Origin: an uncultured Prevotellaceae bacterium
Lineage (GTDB): Bacteria > Bacteroidota > Bacteroidia > Bacteroidales > UBA932
Length of the DNA stretch: 64,000 nt
Assembly: GCA_947166905.1 (NCBI GenBank)
Contig: CAMVFZ010000004.1
Location: forward strand, 62,001 to 126,000
Direction: 5' to 3'
Every line of letters starts with the position of its first letter. The first letter of the stretch is position 1. Below are positions 54,066 through 62,174 of this stretch, one piece after another. The notes under the pieces were generated by a model that worked only from the letters and a program-made list of their open reading frames with translations, did no database searches and was not told the origin of the DNA. A program made the position numbers and the translations under genes.

Positions 54066-55025
54066 ATGAGATATTCAGTTATAGTTCCGGTATTTAACCG
54101 GCCGGATGAGGTCAAGGAATTGCTGGAGAGTTTGTGTACGCAGACTTTCCGGGATTTTGAGGTGGTGTTGGTAGAAGACGGCTCCTCCGTGCCTTGTGCC
54201 GCTGTGGCCGACAGCTTCCGTAATGAGCTGGATATCAAGTATTTCACAAAAGAAAATTCTGGCCCTGGTCAGACCAGGAACTACGGAGCAGAGCGCGCCA
54301 ATGGAGAGTATCTGATTATCCTGGATTCTGACGTAATGGTGCCTCCCGGCTACTTTGAGGCCATAGAGGCAGAGCTTTCCCGCGAGAAGGCGGACGCCTT
54401 TGGCGGACCGGACCGCGCACATCCGGATTTCACCCCCGTCCAAAAGGCCATCAACTACGCGATGACATCCTTCTTCACTACCGGCGGCATCCGCGGTGGC
54501 AAGGTAAAGATGGACAAGTTCTACCCCCGCAGCTTCAACCTTGGCATTTCTGCCGATGCTTACAAAGTCTTGGGCGGCTTTTCCAAGATGAGGTTCGGAG
54601 AAGATATAGACCTGAGTATCAGGATCTTCGACGCCGGTTATAAATGCCGATTGTTCCCGGAAGCCTGGGTTTGGCACAAACGCCGTACAAACCTTAAGAA
54701 GTTCTTCAAGCAGGTGCACAACTCCGGCATCGCGCGCATTAACCTTTACAAGAAGTATCCTTCTTCCCTGAAGCTGGTACACACCCTTCCGGCCGCGTTC
54801 ACAATCGCCGCAGTGTTGATAGTTCCCCTGATTCCATGGTCTATCGCTGTTCTTATTGACGCATCGGCCCGTAACCGCAGCCTTCACATTGGCCTGCTGG
54901 CTGTGGCAGCATCGTTCGTGCAACTGACCGGCTACGGAACCGGCTTCCTTCGCGCCTGGTGGCTGCGCTGCGTACTTGGACGCAACGAAGAGCTGCAGGC
55001 CTTCAAGAAATCCTTCTACAAATAA
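54066..55025 (+). CDS. Glycosyltransferase family 2 protein
   Basis: A 319-residue GT-A-fold transferase. It opens YSVIVPVFNRPDEVKELLES, has the nucleotide-sugar aspartate in VLVEDGSS (about residue 39) and the DxD-type stretch LDSDVMVPPGYFE (about 90). The acceptor-side GEDIDLSIRIFDAGYKC (ED dyad, about 180) follows, with two C-terminal membrane segments (about 245-290). The start at 54066 is set by the conserved N-terminus and the promoter; longer in-frame extensions overlap the divergent gene. A terminator follows at 55041. The sugar and acceptor are unknown. Confidence 0.86.
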   Translation: MRYSVIVPVFNRPDEVKELLESLCTQTFRDFEVVLVEDGSSVPCAAVADSFRNELDIKYFTKENSGPGQTRNYGAERANGEYLIILDSDVMVPPGYFEAIEAELSREKADAFGGPDRAHPDFTPVQKAINYAMTSFFTTGGIRGGKVKMDKFYPRSFNLGISADAYKVLGGFSKMRFGEDIDLSIRIFDAGYKCRLFPEAWVWHKRRTNLKKFFKQVHNSGIARINLYKKYPSSLKLVHTLPAAFTIAAVLIVPLIPWSIAVLIDASARNRSLHIGLLAVAASFVQLTGYGTGFLRAWWLRCVLGRNEELQAFKKSFYK

Positions 55026-55040
55026 AGAATTATAACAAAA

Positions 55041-55068
55041 GAGAGCCGGCCCGTAAAGGCTGGCTCTC
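55041..55068. terminator. Terminator between the GT2 gene and the EF-G2 gene
   Basis: GAGAGCCGGCC (55041-55051) pairs with GGCTGGCTCTC (55058-55068), one G-U pair, loop CGTAAA. A-rich DNA lies before it; the T-tract after it is poor, so it may work better for the leftward gene. Confidence 0.6.
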
Positions 55069-55111
55069 ACGTAATAATTGTATGGCGCTGTTATAGCGCT
55101 TACAATCGTAA

Positions 55112-57265
55112 TTAGTCTTCGTCCTTCTCCTGAGCAGCGTACTCTGCAAGAAGCTTGGTCTGTACGTCTGCGGGAACAGGCTGGTACTCTGCGAACTTCA
55201 TTGTGAAGGTAGCAGCACCACCGGTGATTGAGCTCAGGGTTGTGGAGTAGCGGTAAAGCTCTGCGAGCGGAACGCGTGCGTGAAGCACGGTGAAGCCCTT
55301 CTCCATATCCTGGTTGATAATCATACCACGACGGCCGTTGAGGTCACTCATACAAGGACCTACATAGTCGTTAGGGGTAAGGATATCTACATCATAGATA
55401 GGCTCAAGGATCTTAGGACCGGCGTTGCGGAATGCCTCTTTGAAGGCGTTACGACCAGCGATGATGAAGGCGATTTCCTTAGAGTCTACCGGGTGCATCT
55501 TACCATCGTATACGTATACGCGGATGTCGCGGGCGTATGAACCGGTAAGAGGGCCTTCCTCCATCTTGCTCTTGATACCCTTGAGGATAGCGGGCATGAA
55601 GCCAAGGTCGATGGAACCACCGACTACGCAGTTGTAGAACTCAAGTTTACCACCCCACTCGAGCTCGGAAATATCCTGGCTCTTGAAGTTGAATACGGTG
55701 TCTTTGCCGTCGATCTTGAAGTTCTTGGGAGCCTCCTGACCCTCTACGTAAGGGCAAACGAGAAGGTGAACCTCTCCGAACTGACCTGCACCACCGGACT
55801 GTTTCTTGTGACGATACTGTGCGGTAGCGATCTTGGTAATGGTCTCACGGTAAGGAACCTTCGGAGCAAAGAGCTCTATCTGAAGCTTGAACTCGTTGTT
55901 GATTCTCCACTTAACAAGGTTGATGTGCTGCTCACCCATACCGCAAAGGATGGTCTGACGCAGCTCCTTGGAATACTCTACGGTAATGGTAGGATCCTGA
56001 GCGGCGATCTTGTTAAGAGCGTCGCCAACCTTGGCCTCGTCGTTCTTGTCAACAGCCTTGACAGCGCAACGATACTTGGCATCGGGGAATACCATGTGGC
56101 AAATAGCCTCCTGGCCTGCGGCGGCAAGGGTAACGTCGGTTTTGCCGGCCTTGAGCTTCATGGTACAGCCGATATCACCGGCGCCGATGGTAGCTACCTT
56201 CTCTTTCTTTGCACCTGCAACAGCGTAGATAGCGGAAAGACGCTCGCCGTTACCGGTCTCAGGGTTAACAAGGTCTGCACCCTCCTGGAGCACACCGCTC
56301 ATTACCTTGAAGTAAGAAACCTCACCAAGGTGCTGCTCTACTGCAGTCTTGTAGATGAAGATGCTCACAGGGCCCTTAGCATCGCATTTGAGCTCGCCAC
56401 CATCTACGGTCTTCTGTGAAGTACCTTCCGGTGAAGGAGCTACGTTGATAAGGATCTCCATGAGGCGTTTTACGCCGATGTCATTCTTTGCAGAGAGGCA
56501 GAGAACAGGGATAACCTCGCCCTTCTTGAAGCCTGCGGCAAGACCCTGGCGGATCTCGTCGTTAGAAAGCTCCATGGTGTCGAAGAATTTCTCCATCAGG
56601 GCGTCGTCGCCCTCAGCTGCCTTCTCCATGAGCTCCTGATGCAGCTCTTCAGCCTCGTCGGCATGATCTGCAGGGATCTCAAGCTCTTCGCGGGTGCCGT
56701 TGGCATCCTTGAACTTATAATATTTCTGTGAAAGAACGTCGATAAAACCGTTGAAGTCCGGGCCGATACCTACAGGAATCTGTACAAACACTGCCTTCTT
56801 GCCGAAAGCCTCCTGGATAGAAGTGCGGCAAAGATCCCAGTTTGCCTTCTCGTGATCAAGCTGGTTTACAGCGATCATGAAAGGAACCTTGTACTGATCT
56901 GCGTAACGGGCAAAAATCTCGCTTCCAACCTCTACGCCCTGCTGGCCGTTGAGAACGAGTACGCTGCTTTCGCATACCTTGAAAGCGGCCAGTGCGCCAC
57001 CGCTGAAATCATCGGAACCGGGAGCGTCGATAAAGTTGATTTTGGTATTCAGATACTCTGCATACAGAGGGGTGGAATACACAGACTTCTGGTTGGTCTG
57101 CTCGAATTCAGTGTTATCCGAAACGGTATTCTTGCCTTCTACAGTACCCCTGCGGTCGATAACTTTGCCCTCGAAAAGCATGGCCTCTGCGAGGGTAGTC
57201 TTACCAGACTTGGAGCTTCCCAGCAAAACAACGTTGCGGATGTCTTTTGTGGAATAAGATTTCAT
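55112..57265 (-). CDS. EF-G paralogue of the EF-G2 type, predicted GTPase-defective
   Basis: A 717-residue elongation factor G homologue. The P-loop is intact (GSSKSGKT, residues 16-23), but switch I lacks the canonical RGITI stretch, and switch II reads DAPGSDDF (80-87) where EF-G has DTPGHVDF, so the catalytic histidine is Ser84. G4 is NQLD instead of NKMD. Domains II-V are complete, with GEQHINLVKWRI and YVGPCMSDLNGRRGMI. In Bacteroides thetaiotaomicron a paralogue of this kind supports translation without GTP hydrolysis in carbon starvation and is needed for gut colonisation. By sequence this gene belongs to that group, so it is not the housekeeping fusA. A good promoter precedes it. Confidence 0.85.
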   Translation of the reverse strand: MKSYSTKDIRNVVLLGSSKSGKTTLAEAMLFEGKVIDRRGTVEGKNTVSDNTEFEQTNQKSVYSTPLYAEYLNTKINFIDAPGSDDFSGGALAAFKVCESSVLVLNGQQGVEVGSEIFARYADQYKVPFMIAVNQLDHEKANWDLCRTSIQEAFGKKAVFVQIPVGIGPDFNGFIDVLSQKYYKFKDANGTREELEIPADHADEAEELHQELMEKAAEGDDALMEKFFDTMELSNDEIRQGLAAGFKKGEVIPVLCLSAKNDIGVKRLMEILINVAPSPEGTSQKTVDGGELKCDAKGPVSIFIYKTAVEQHLGEVSYFKVMSGVLQEGADLVNPETGNGERLSAIYAVAGAKKEKVATIGAGDIGCTMKLKAGKTDVTLAAAGQEAICHMVFPDAKYRCAVKAVDKNDEAKVGDALNKIAAQDPTITVEYSKELRQTILCGMGEQHINLVKWRINNEFKLQIELFAPKVPYRETITKIATAQYRHKKQSGGAGQFGEVHLLVCPYVEGQEAPKNFKIDGKDTVFNFKSQDISELEWGGKLEFYNCVVGGSIDLGFMPAILKGIKSKMEEGPLTGSYARDIRVYVYDGKMHPVDSKEIAFIIAGRNAFKEAFRNAGPKILEPIYDVDILTPNDYVGPCMSDLNGRRGMIINQDMEKGFTVLHARVPLAELYRYSTTLSSITGGAATFTMKFAEYQPVPADVQTKLLAEYAAQEKDED

Positions 57266-57313
57266 TTTGTGTTATATTAAATTATTATTTCCAACGACAA
57301 AAGTGTTAGCCCG

Positions 57314-57345
57314 CAAATCTAATAATTTTATTGTGCATTACCAAC
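57314..57345 (-). promoter_or_regulatory. Promoter of the EF-G2 gene
   Basis: On the minus strand GTTG (57342-57345), a 20-base spacer and TAGATTTG (57314-57321), with a predicted start near 57308 and a leader of about 43 bases. The -33 element and stop codon of the preceding 91-codon gene overlap here, so read-through from that gene could interfere with initiation. Confidence 0.6.
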
Positions 57346-57603
57346 ATTAAGGCCGTATTTCTTTTTTATATAAGAAATGTAGTCCTTTTTCATCAGAAAC
57401 ATAAGTTCTTTCCCGCTATGGCCGATGCTTTCCTGAAGCGAGGCGTCCAGCTCATCCGGCTCCACTTCCAACAATTTGCATACGGTACGGAAATCCAGAG
57501 CCGGGCAAAGATAGATGTGGTCTTCGTTGACCATTTTCAGAAACTTCTGGGTTTTTGAGGCAAGAGTATCGTCTTTCATTTTCATTGACTTTTTAAATTC
57601 CAC
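57328..57603 (-). CDS. Small helical protein of unknown function
   Basis: A 91-residue, mostly helical, charged protein without a signal peptide. LDFRTVCKLLEVEPDELDASLQ reads like a helix-turn-helix-type unit (helix, turn at EVEP, second helix), and it ends YISYIKKKYGLNVGNAQ. I recognise no named family; a small regulator or a degenerate DNA-binding protein is possible. Other in-frame starts at 57585 and 57579 would shorten it slightly. Its stop codon lies within the EF-G2 promoter and it reads in the same direction, so it might form a transcript with EF-G2 or affect that promoter. Confidence 0.55.
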   Translation of the reverse strand: MEFKKSMKMKDDTLASKTQKFLKMVNEDHIYLCPALDFRTVCKLLEVEPDELDASLQESIGHSGKELMFLMKKDYISYIKKKYGLNVGNAQ

Positions 57604-57775
57604 AACGAAATTGGCGCTTTCATTTTATGTATGCAATAGCCACGAGGCCGATAGTGTCATTTCCCGCAAAAATTTTGTTAAATTTTAATGAAATTTTTAC
57701 GAATCTTATGATTTTTGACAAGTTATTTTATGCAATGCACAGAAATACTTGTCATTAAAATTCGTTTTTGACCAA

Positions 57776-57783
57776 TAATTTTG
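57776..57783 (+). promoter_or_regulatory. Candidate -7 box of the XRE regulator gene
   Basis: TAATTTTG, a perfect TAnnTTTG match 23 bases before the ATG. The spacer at 57604-57806 otherwise holds only AT-rich DNA and no clear -33 element. Confidence 0.45.
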
Positions 57784-57784
57784 T

Positions 57785-57802
57785 ACAGTTGTAAATAACT
57801 GT
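57785..57802. promoter_or_regulatory. Possible operator of the XRE regulator (inverted repeat)
   Basis: ACAGTT (57785-57790) and AACTGT (57797-57802) form a perfect inverted repeat with a six-base spacer, directly after the -7 box and four bases before the start codon. Its place over the expected transcription start suits autorepression by the protein encoded next. Confidence 0.45.
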
Positions 57803-57806
57803 CAAA

Positions 57807-58229
57807 ATGGCCAGTTCTTTAGACCCGCAAATTAAAGCAAACCTTATCAGGTTTAGGAATAACTGCAAGCTTACCCAGACCGATCTGGCAGACCTGGTCG
57901 GAATCAGCAGGAATACATACCGGAGCATAGAAGTCGGGGAGACAGGCCTTGTGCACAAAGCACTGGATAAGATTGCAAAGCGACTGGGCGTTTCCGTAGA
58001 AAGCCTGATTCTGGGATATAATCCACTGGATATCAACACTGATCCGCGTCTCGCAAAATTCAAAAAGGATATATCTCTACAGCAAAAGAAGGAACGGGAA
58101 ATGGACCACAAGGAAATGGACCGCCTTTTGGCAGAGAACTATGAGCTTAAGGAAAAGGTAGCTATGCAGAAGCAAATAATAGAGGCCAAAGACCAGCTCA
58201 TAGAATACCTCAAAAATCAAAAAGGGTAA
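57807..58229 (+). CDS. XRE-family transcriptional regulator with C-terminal coiled coil
   Basis: A 140-residue protein. The N-terminal HTH_3 domain (about residues 9-65) reads LIRFRNNCKLTQTDLADLVG, then ISRNTYRSIEVGETGLVHKA, the usual Cro/CI-type helix-turn-helix. A linker (NPLDINTDPRLAKF) leads to a charged coiled coil (about 90-138, with leucine spacing in MDRLLAENYELKEKVAMQKQ), suggesting dimers or larger assemblies. An inverted repeat at its own promoter is a candidate binding site. No toxin or phage gene is adjacent, so it is not an obvious toxin-antitoxin or prophage regulator. Confidence 0.82.
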   Translation: MASSLDPQIKANLIRFRNNCKLTQTDLADLVGISRNTYRSIEVGETGLVHKALDKIAKRLGVSVESLILGYNPLDINTDPRLAKFKKDISLQQKKEREMDHKEMDRLLAENYELKEKVAMQKQIIEAKDQLIEYLKNQKG

Positions 58230-58305
58230 AAAATAAGCCCTTTATTTTTTTATCATAAAAACAGTTTCTATCTTAGCAATCCGATACTGTAAGCAGCATT
58301 GCGGA

Positions 58306-58932
58306 ATGCAAAAGAAGGGAATATCTCTATTGTCGTCCATGACGGCCGATCTGATAGAGGCCGGGCTTGATGAAGCCGGGCGCGGACCGCTTGCCGGACC
58401 GGTATTCGCGGCGGCGGTCATACTGCCAAGGGATTTCTACCACCCCTTGCTGAACGACTCAAAGCAGATGTCAGAGAAAGCCAGGGACACGCTGCGCCCA
58501 ATAATCGAAAGCGAGGCTATAAGCTGGGCGGTGGAAGCCGTCGGCCCGGAAGAGATAGACGAACTCAATATTCTGGGGGCATCGATTACCGGCATGCAGC
58601 GCGCGGTAAAAAGGCTGGCGGTTAAACCGCAATTGTTGCTTGTAGACGGCAACAAGTTCCGCCCCTTCGACGGTTATGCATATAAAACCGTGGTTCACGG
58701 GGACGCAACCTATGCAAGCATCGCGGCGGCATCGGTATTGGCAAAGACCTGGAGGGACGAGTATATGCGGCAGCTGGCCAAAGAGTTCCCCCAATATGGC
58801 TGGGACCGCAACATGGGATACCCTACCCATGAGCACATAGAGGCCATTAAGGCCTTCGGGATGACACCTTACCACAGGAAGTCGTTCCATCCAAAGGAAT
58901 TGGAACCAACGTTGTTTGATCAATTAGTATAA
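58306..58932 (+). CDS. rnhB: Ribonuclease HII
   Basis: Cuts RNA in RNA-DNA hybrids and starts ribonucleotide excision repair. [25 protein letters not shown] carries the first acidic residues in the order D-E near residue 19, LLVDGNKF gives the next aspartate, and [22 protein letters not shown] the last. The 208-residue length is normal. A second ATG at 58339 would give 197 residues and is equally possible; the conserved core begins after both. It lies 76 bases after the XRE gene and four bases before the S46 peptidase gene. Confidence 0.94.
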   Translation: MQKKGISLLSSMTADLIEAGLDEAGRGPLAGPVFAAAVILPRDFYHPLLNDSKQMSEKARDTLRPIIESEAISWAVEAVGPEEIDELNILGASITGMQRAVKRLAVKPQLLLVDGNKFRPFDGYAYKTVVHGDATYASIAAASVLAKTWRDEYMRQLAKEFPQYGWDRNMGYPTHEHIEAIKAFGMTPYHRKSFHPKELEPTLFDQLV

Positions 58933-58935
58933 GAT

Positions 58936-61083
58936 ATGAAAAAGATTTTTCTTTCTATCGCCGCTGCGCTGATCGTAGGCACATCGGCAATCGCAGATGA
59001 AGGAATGTGGATGCTTCCTCTCCTTCAGAAAATGAACATCAAAACCATGAAGGCAATGGGCTGCAAACTGTCTGCAGAGGACATTTACAGCATCAACCAT
59101 TCTTCACTTAAAGACGCTATAGTCCATTTTGGCGGCGGTTGCACCGGAGAGGTTATCTCTGACCAGGGACTTCTGGTTACCAACCACCACTGCGGATACA
59201 GCAATATCCAGAAGCTCTCTACCCCGGAGCACAACTATCTTGAGGACGGATACTGGGCAATGAACCTGAGCGAGGAGCTCCCCGCCGCTGGTCTTACCGT
59301 TACCTTCCTTGAGAGCATGACAGAGGTTACTTCCATTTTGAACAAGGCCTATGAGTCTGCCCTGGAGCTCACCCAGGACGAGGAAGCCGCAGAGAAGGCT
59401 CGCAAGAATGCAGAGGATGAGCTTATTGGCAAAGCTGTGGCCGACCACCCCAACTGCAAGGCCCAGGTTACAAGCTTCTACAACACAAACGTGTTCTATC
59501 TTATTGTGTATAAGACATATAAGGATATCCGTTTTGTAGGCGCTCCCCCGGCATCAGTAGGTAAGTTCGGCGGCGAGACCGACAACTGGATGTGGCCCCG
59601 TCACACCGGAGACTTCTCTATGTTCCGTATCTACGCCGGCCCTGACAACGAGCCTGCAGATTATTCAGAGAACAACGTTCCCTACCGTCCTAAAAAGAGC
59701 CTCAAGATTTCTTTGAAGGGCGTTAAGGAGGGTGATTTCTCCTTCATCATGGGCTACCCCGGACGTACACAGCGCTTCCAGACCGCTGCCCAGCTTCAGA
59801 ATATGATCGACGAGTACATGGTTTCCGTAGGTGCCCGTACCGCCCGTCAGGAAGTTATGTGGGAAGGCATGGAGTCCGATCCTACCATCCGCCTGCAGTA
59901 TGCAGACAAATATGCCAGCAGCGCAAATGGCTGGAAGAAGTGGCAGGGAGAGAAGCTTGCCTTCGAGAAACTGAACATCATCGGCCGCGAAAAAGAGAAA
60001 GAGCAGGCTTTCATGGCCTGGGTTAACCAGGATCCGGAGCGCGTAAGGAAATACGGTAGCGCCCTTGAAGATATCGAAAGGATCGAAAACCTTTCTGCAA
60101 AGCCTTCCAAAGAGATGACGCTTCTTATTGAGAGCATATACAGCATTGGTACCAACAATGTTTACAGCCGCTTCATGCGCGTTTACAGCAGGGGAATCCG
60201 CAAGAATCCCGCCGATTCTGCCAATATAATTAAGAATGCCGCAGAGACCGCTAAGGCTGCTTTCAAGGACGTCAACATCCCTCTGGAGAAGAAGATGGCA
60301 AAGCGCATGCTTAACTACTACAGGGAGAATGCAGATACATCGGCATACCTGAATGGTATCGGTGATTTTGCAACCATGGATATCGACAAGTATGTAGAGG
60401 ATCTGTTCGACAACAGCGTCTTCGCTTCTGCAGAAAAGCTTGACCAGCTTGCGCAGAACCCCAACTTTGATGTGGTTAAAAACGACCCTGAGACCAAGCT
60501 TTACGAGGACTTCCTGAAGATTTACATGAAGAAGGCCCAGTATGCCACACTTGACCACGAGGCAGAGGCCAAGGCTTCCAAGGACTTTGCCGCAGGTATC
60601 CTTGAGTGGGAGGCAGGCAAGCCTTCATATCCGGATGCAAACTCTACCATGCGTCTTACCTATGGCAAGGTTGGTGGTTATTCTCCCAAGAACGGTATGT
60701 GGTGCAACTACTACACCACCATTGACGGTGTGATGGAGAAGGAAGATCCGAACAACTACGAGTTCATCGTTCCGGCAAGGCTCAAAGAGCTCTGGAAGGC
60801 CAAGGATTATGGTCAGTATGCCGATGCTACCGGCAACCTGCCTACCTGCTTCCTTACCAACAATGACATTACCGGCGGTAACTCCGGCAGCCCTGTCCTG
60901 AACGCCAAGGGCGAGCTTATTGGTCTTGCATTCGACGGCAACTGGGAGTCTATGTCCAGCGACGTTATGTTCGAGCCCGACCTCCAGAGGTGCATCTGCG
61001 TAGATATCCGCTACGTGCTGTTCATGATGGACAAGTATGGCAAGGCCGGCTGGCTGCTTAAAGAAATGAATATCGTTAAATAA
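58936..61083 (+). CDS. S46-family dipeptidyl-peptidase, DPP7-type
   Basis: A periplasmic serine peptidase that releases dipeptides from the N-termini of oligopeptides, feeding amino-acid catabolism. The signal peptide spans residues 1-20, and DEGMWMLP begins the mature enzyme as in this family. The triad is H85 in VTNHHCGYSN, D226 in PRHTGDFSMF and S650 in GGNSGSPVL. The residue 18 after the serine, which is glycine in DPP7 and arginine in acid-specific DPP11, is G668 in AFDGNWE, so cleavage after hydrophobic residues is expected. The 715-residue length is standard. Its stop shares one base with the mrp start. Confidence 0.93.
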   Translation: MKKIFLSIAAALIVGTSAIADEGMWMLPLLQKMNIKTMKAMGCKLSAEDIYSINHSSLKDAIVHFGGGCTGEVISDQGLLVTNHHCGYSNIQKLSTPEHNYLEDGYWAMNLSEELPAAGLTVTFLESMTEVTSILNKAYESALELTQDEEAAEKARKNAEDELIGKAVADHPNCKAQVTSFYNTNVFYLIVYKTYKDIRFVGAPPASVGKFGGETDNWMWPRHTGDFSMFRIYAGPDNEPADYSENNVPYRPKKSLKISLKGVKEGDFSFIMGYPGRTQRFQTAAQLQNMIDEYMVSVGARTARQEVMWEGMESDPTIRLQYADKYASSANGWKKWQGEKLAFEKLNIIGREKEKEQAFMAWVNQDPERVRKYGSALEDIERIENLSAKPSKEMTLLIESIYSIGTNNVYSRFMRVYSRGIRKNPADSANIIKNAAETAKAAFKDVNIPLEKKMAKRMLNYYRENADTSAYLNGIGDFATMDIDKYVEDLFDNSVFASAEKLDQLAQNPNFDVVKNDPETKLYEDFLKIYMKKAQYATLDHEAEAKASKDFAAGILEWEAGKPSYPDANSTMRLTYGKVGGYSPKNGMWCNYYTTIDGVMEKEDPNNYEFIVPARLKELWKAKDYGQYADATGNLPTCFLTNNDITGGNSGSPVLNAKGELIGLAFDGNWESMSSDVMFEPDLQRCICVDIRYVLFMMDKYGKAGWLLKEMNIVK

Positions 61084-62144
61084 TGGATATACTTGAGATA
61101 CTGAAGACCGTCCAGCATCCCGGCAAAGGCGACAAAAACCTCGTCGAGCTGGGGATGGTGGGCGCCGTGAGAGAAGAGCCGGGAAAGGTGGCCGTTGAGC
61201 TGCTTTTCCCGAAGACTCGCGACCCTCTTGCAGAGTACTTGATTGGTAGCGTACGTGCGGCTTTGTACCGCGCGCTCCCTGCCGGAACAGAGATTGACGT
61301 AACTTCCAAAGTGCAGGCCGATCCCAAACCTAAGAAGCCGAACATCAACGATTTGACGCTGGACGAGCTAAACAACGTACGCCACATCGTCGGCGTCGCT
61401 TCCGGCAAGGGCGGAGTGGGCAAATCTACCGTTGCCGTAAACCTGGCCGTATCCCTGGCCCGCCTTGGTTACAAGGTTGGCTTGGCCGATGCCGATGTTT
61501 ACGGACCTTCGGTGCCCATTATGACGGCCACGGAGGGCGCAGTGCCGGAGGCTATTGAAGAGGACGGCAAGACCGTCATCCTTCCTATAGAGAAATATGG
61601 AGTCAAGTGGATGTCCATCGGCTACTTTGCCCAGGCCGGACAGGCGCTTATCTGGCGCGGCCCCATGGCCTGCAACGCGCTTAAGCAGATGATTCTGCAG
61701 GTGCGCTGGGGAGTTCTGGACTTCCTGCTCATAGACATGCCTCCGGGAACCGGAGATATTCACATCAGCCTGATTAACGACATCCCCATGGAGGGCGCGG
61801 TAATAGTTACCACACCCCAGGCTGTCGCTCTGGCCGATGTTGAAAAGGGCGTGGACATGTTCCGCAACGAAAAAGTTCACAGACGTATCTTCGGCCTTGT
61901 AGAAAACATGGCCTGGTTTACGCCGGAAGAGCTTCCGCAGAACAAGTACTACATTTTTGGACGCGAAGGCGGCGTCAAGATGGCCGCCCGCTTCGATATG
62001 CCGCTGCTTGGTCAGATTCCTATCGTCCAGAGTATCAGGGAATGCGGAGATGCCGGCGAACCTGCCGCCCTGTCTTCCCGCCCGGACGCCCTGGCCTTCC
62101 TGGACCTTGCCAAGCGCCTGGCCGCCGAAGCCGAAACCGAATAA
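61083..62144 (+). CDS. mrp: Mrp/NBP35-family Fe-S carrier ATPase with N-terminal MIP18 domain
   Basis: Binds and delivers Fe-S clusters in an ATP-dependent way. An N-terminal MIP18/DUF59 domain (about residues 1-90) is followed by the deviant Walker A ASGKGGVGKSTVAVNLA (about 105), YGPSVPIM, and DFLLIDMPPGTGDIHI (Walker B region). The C-terminal CxxC that bridges the cluster in many Mrp/ApbC proteins is missing: the text is ENMAWFTPEELPQNKYYIFG. I recall the same in other Bacteroidota Mrp proteins. The 353-residue length fits. A terminator with a 12-bp stem follows. Confidence 0.9.
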   Translation: MDILEILKTVQHPGKGDKNLVELGMVGAVREEPGKVAVELLFPKTRDPLAEYLIGSVRAALYRALPAGTEIDVTSKVQADPKPKKPNINDLTLDELNNVRHIVGVASGKGGVGKSTVAVNLAVSLARLGYKVGLADADVYGPSVPIMTATEGAVPEAIEEDGKTVILPIEKYGVKWMSIGYFAQAGQALIWRGPMACNALKQMILQVRWGVLDFLLIDMPPGTGDIHISLINDIPMEGAVIVTTPQAVALADVEKGVDMFRNEKVHRRIFGLVENMAWFTPEELPQNKYYIFGREGGVKMAARFDMPLLGQIPIVQSIRECGDAGEPAALSSRPDALAFLDLAKRLAAEAETE

Positions 62145-62174
62145 AAAAGTCACCCGCTCCGGGTGACTTTTTTT
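62144..62174. terminator. Bidirectional terminator between mrp and the cation efflux gene
   Basis: AAAAAGTCACCC (62144-62155) pairs perfectly with GGGTGACTTTTT (62161-62172) around GCTCC, with T-runs readable from both strands. The stem contains the stop region of both genes. Confidence 0.85.
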
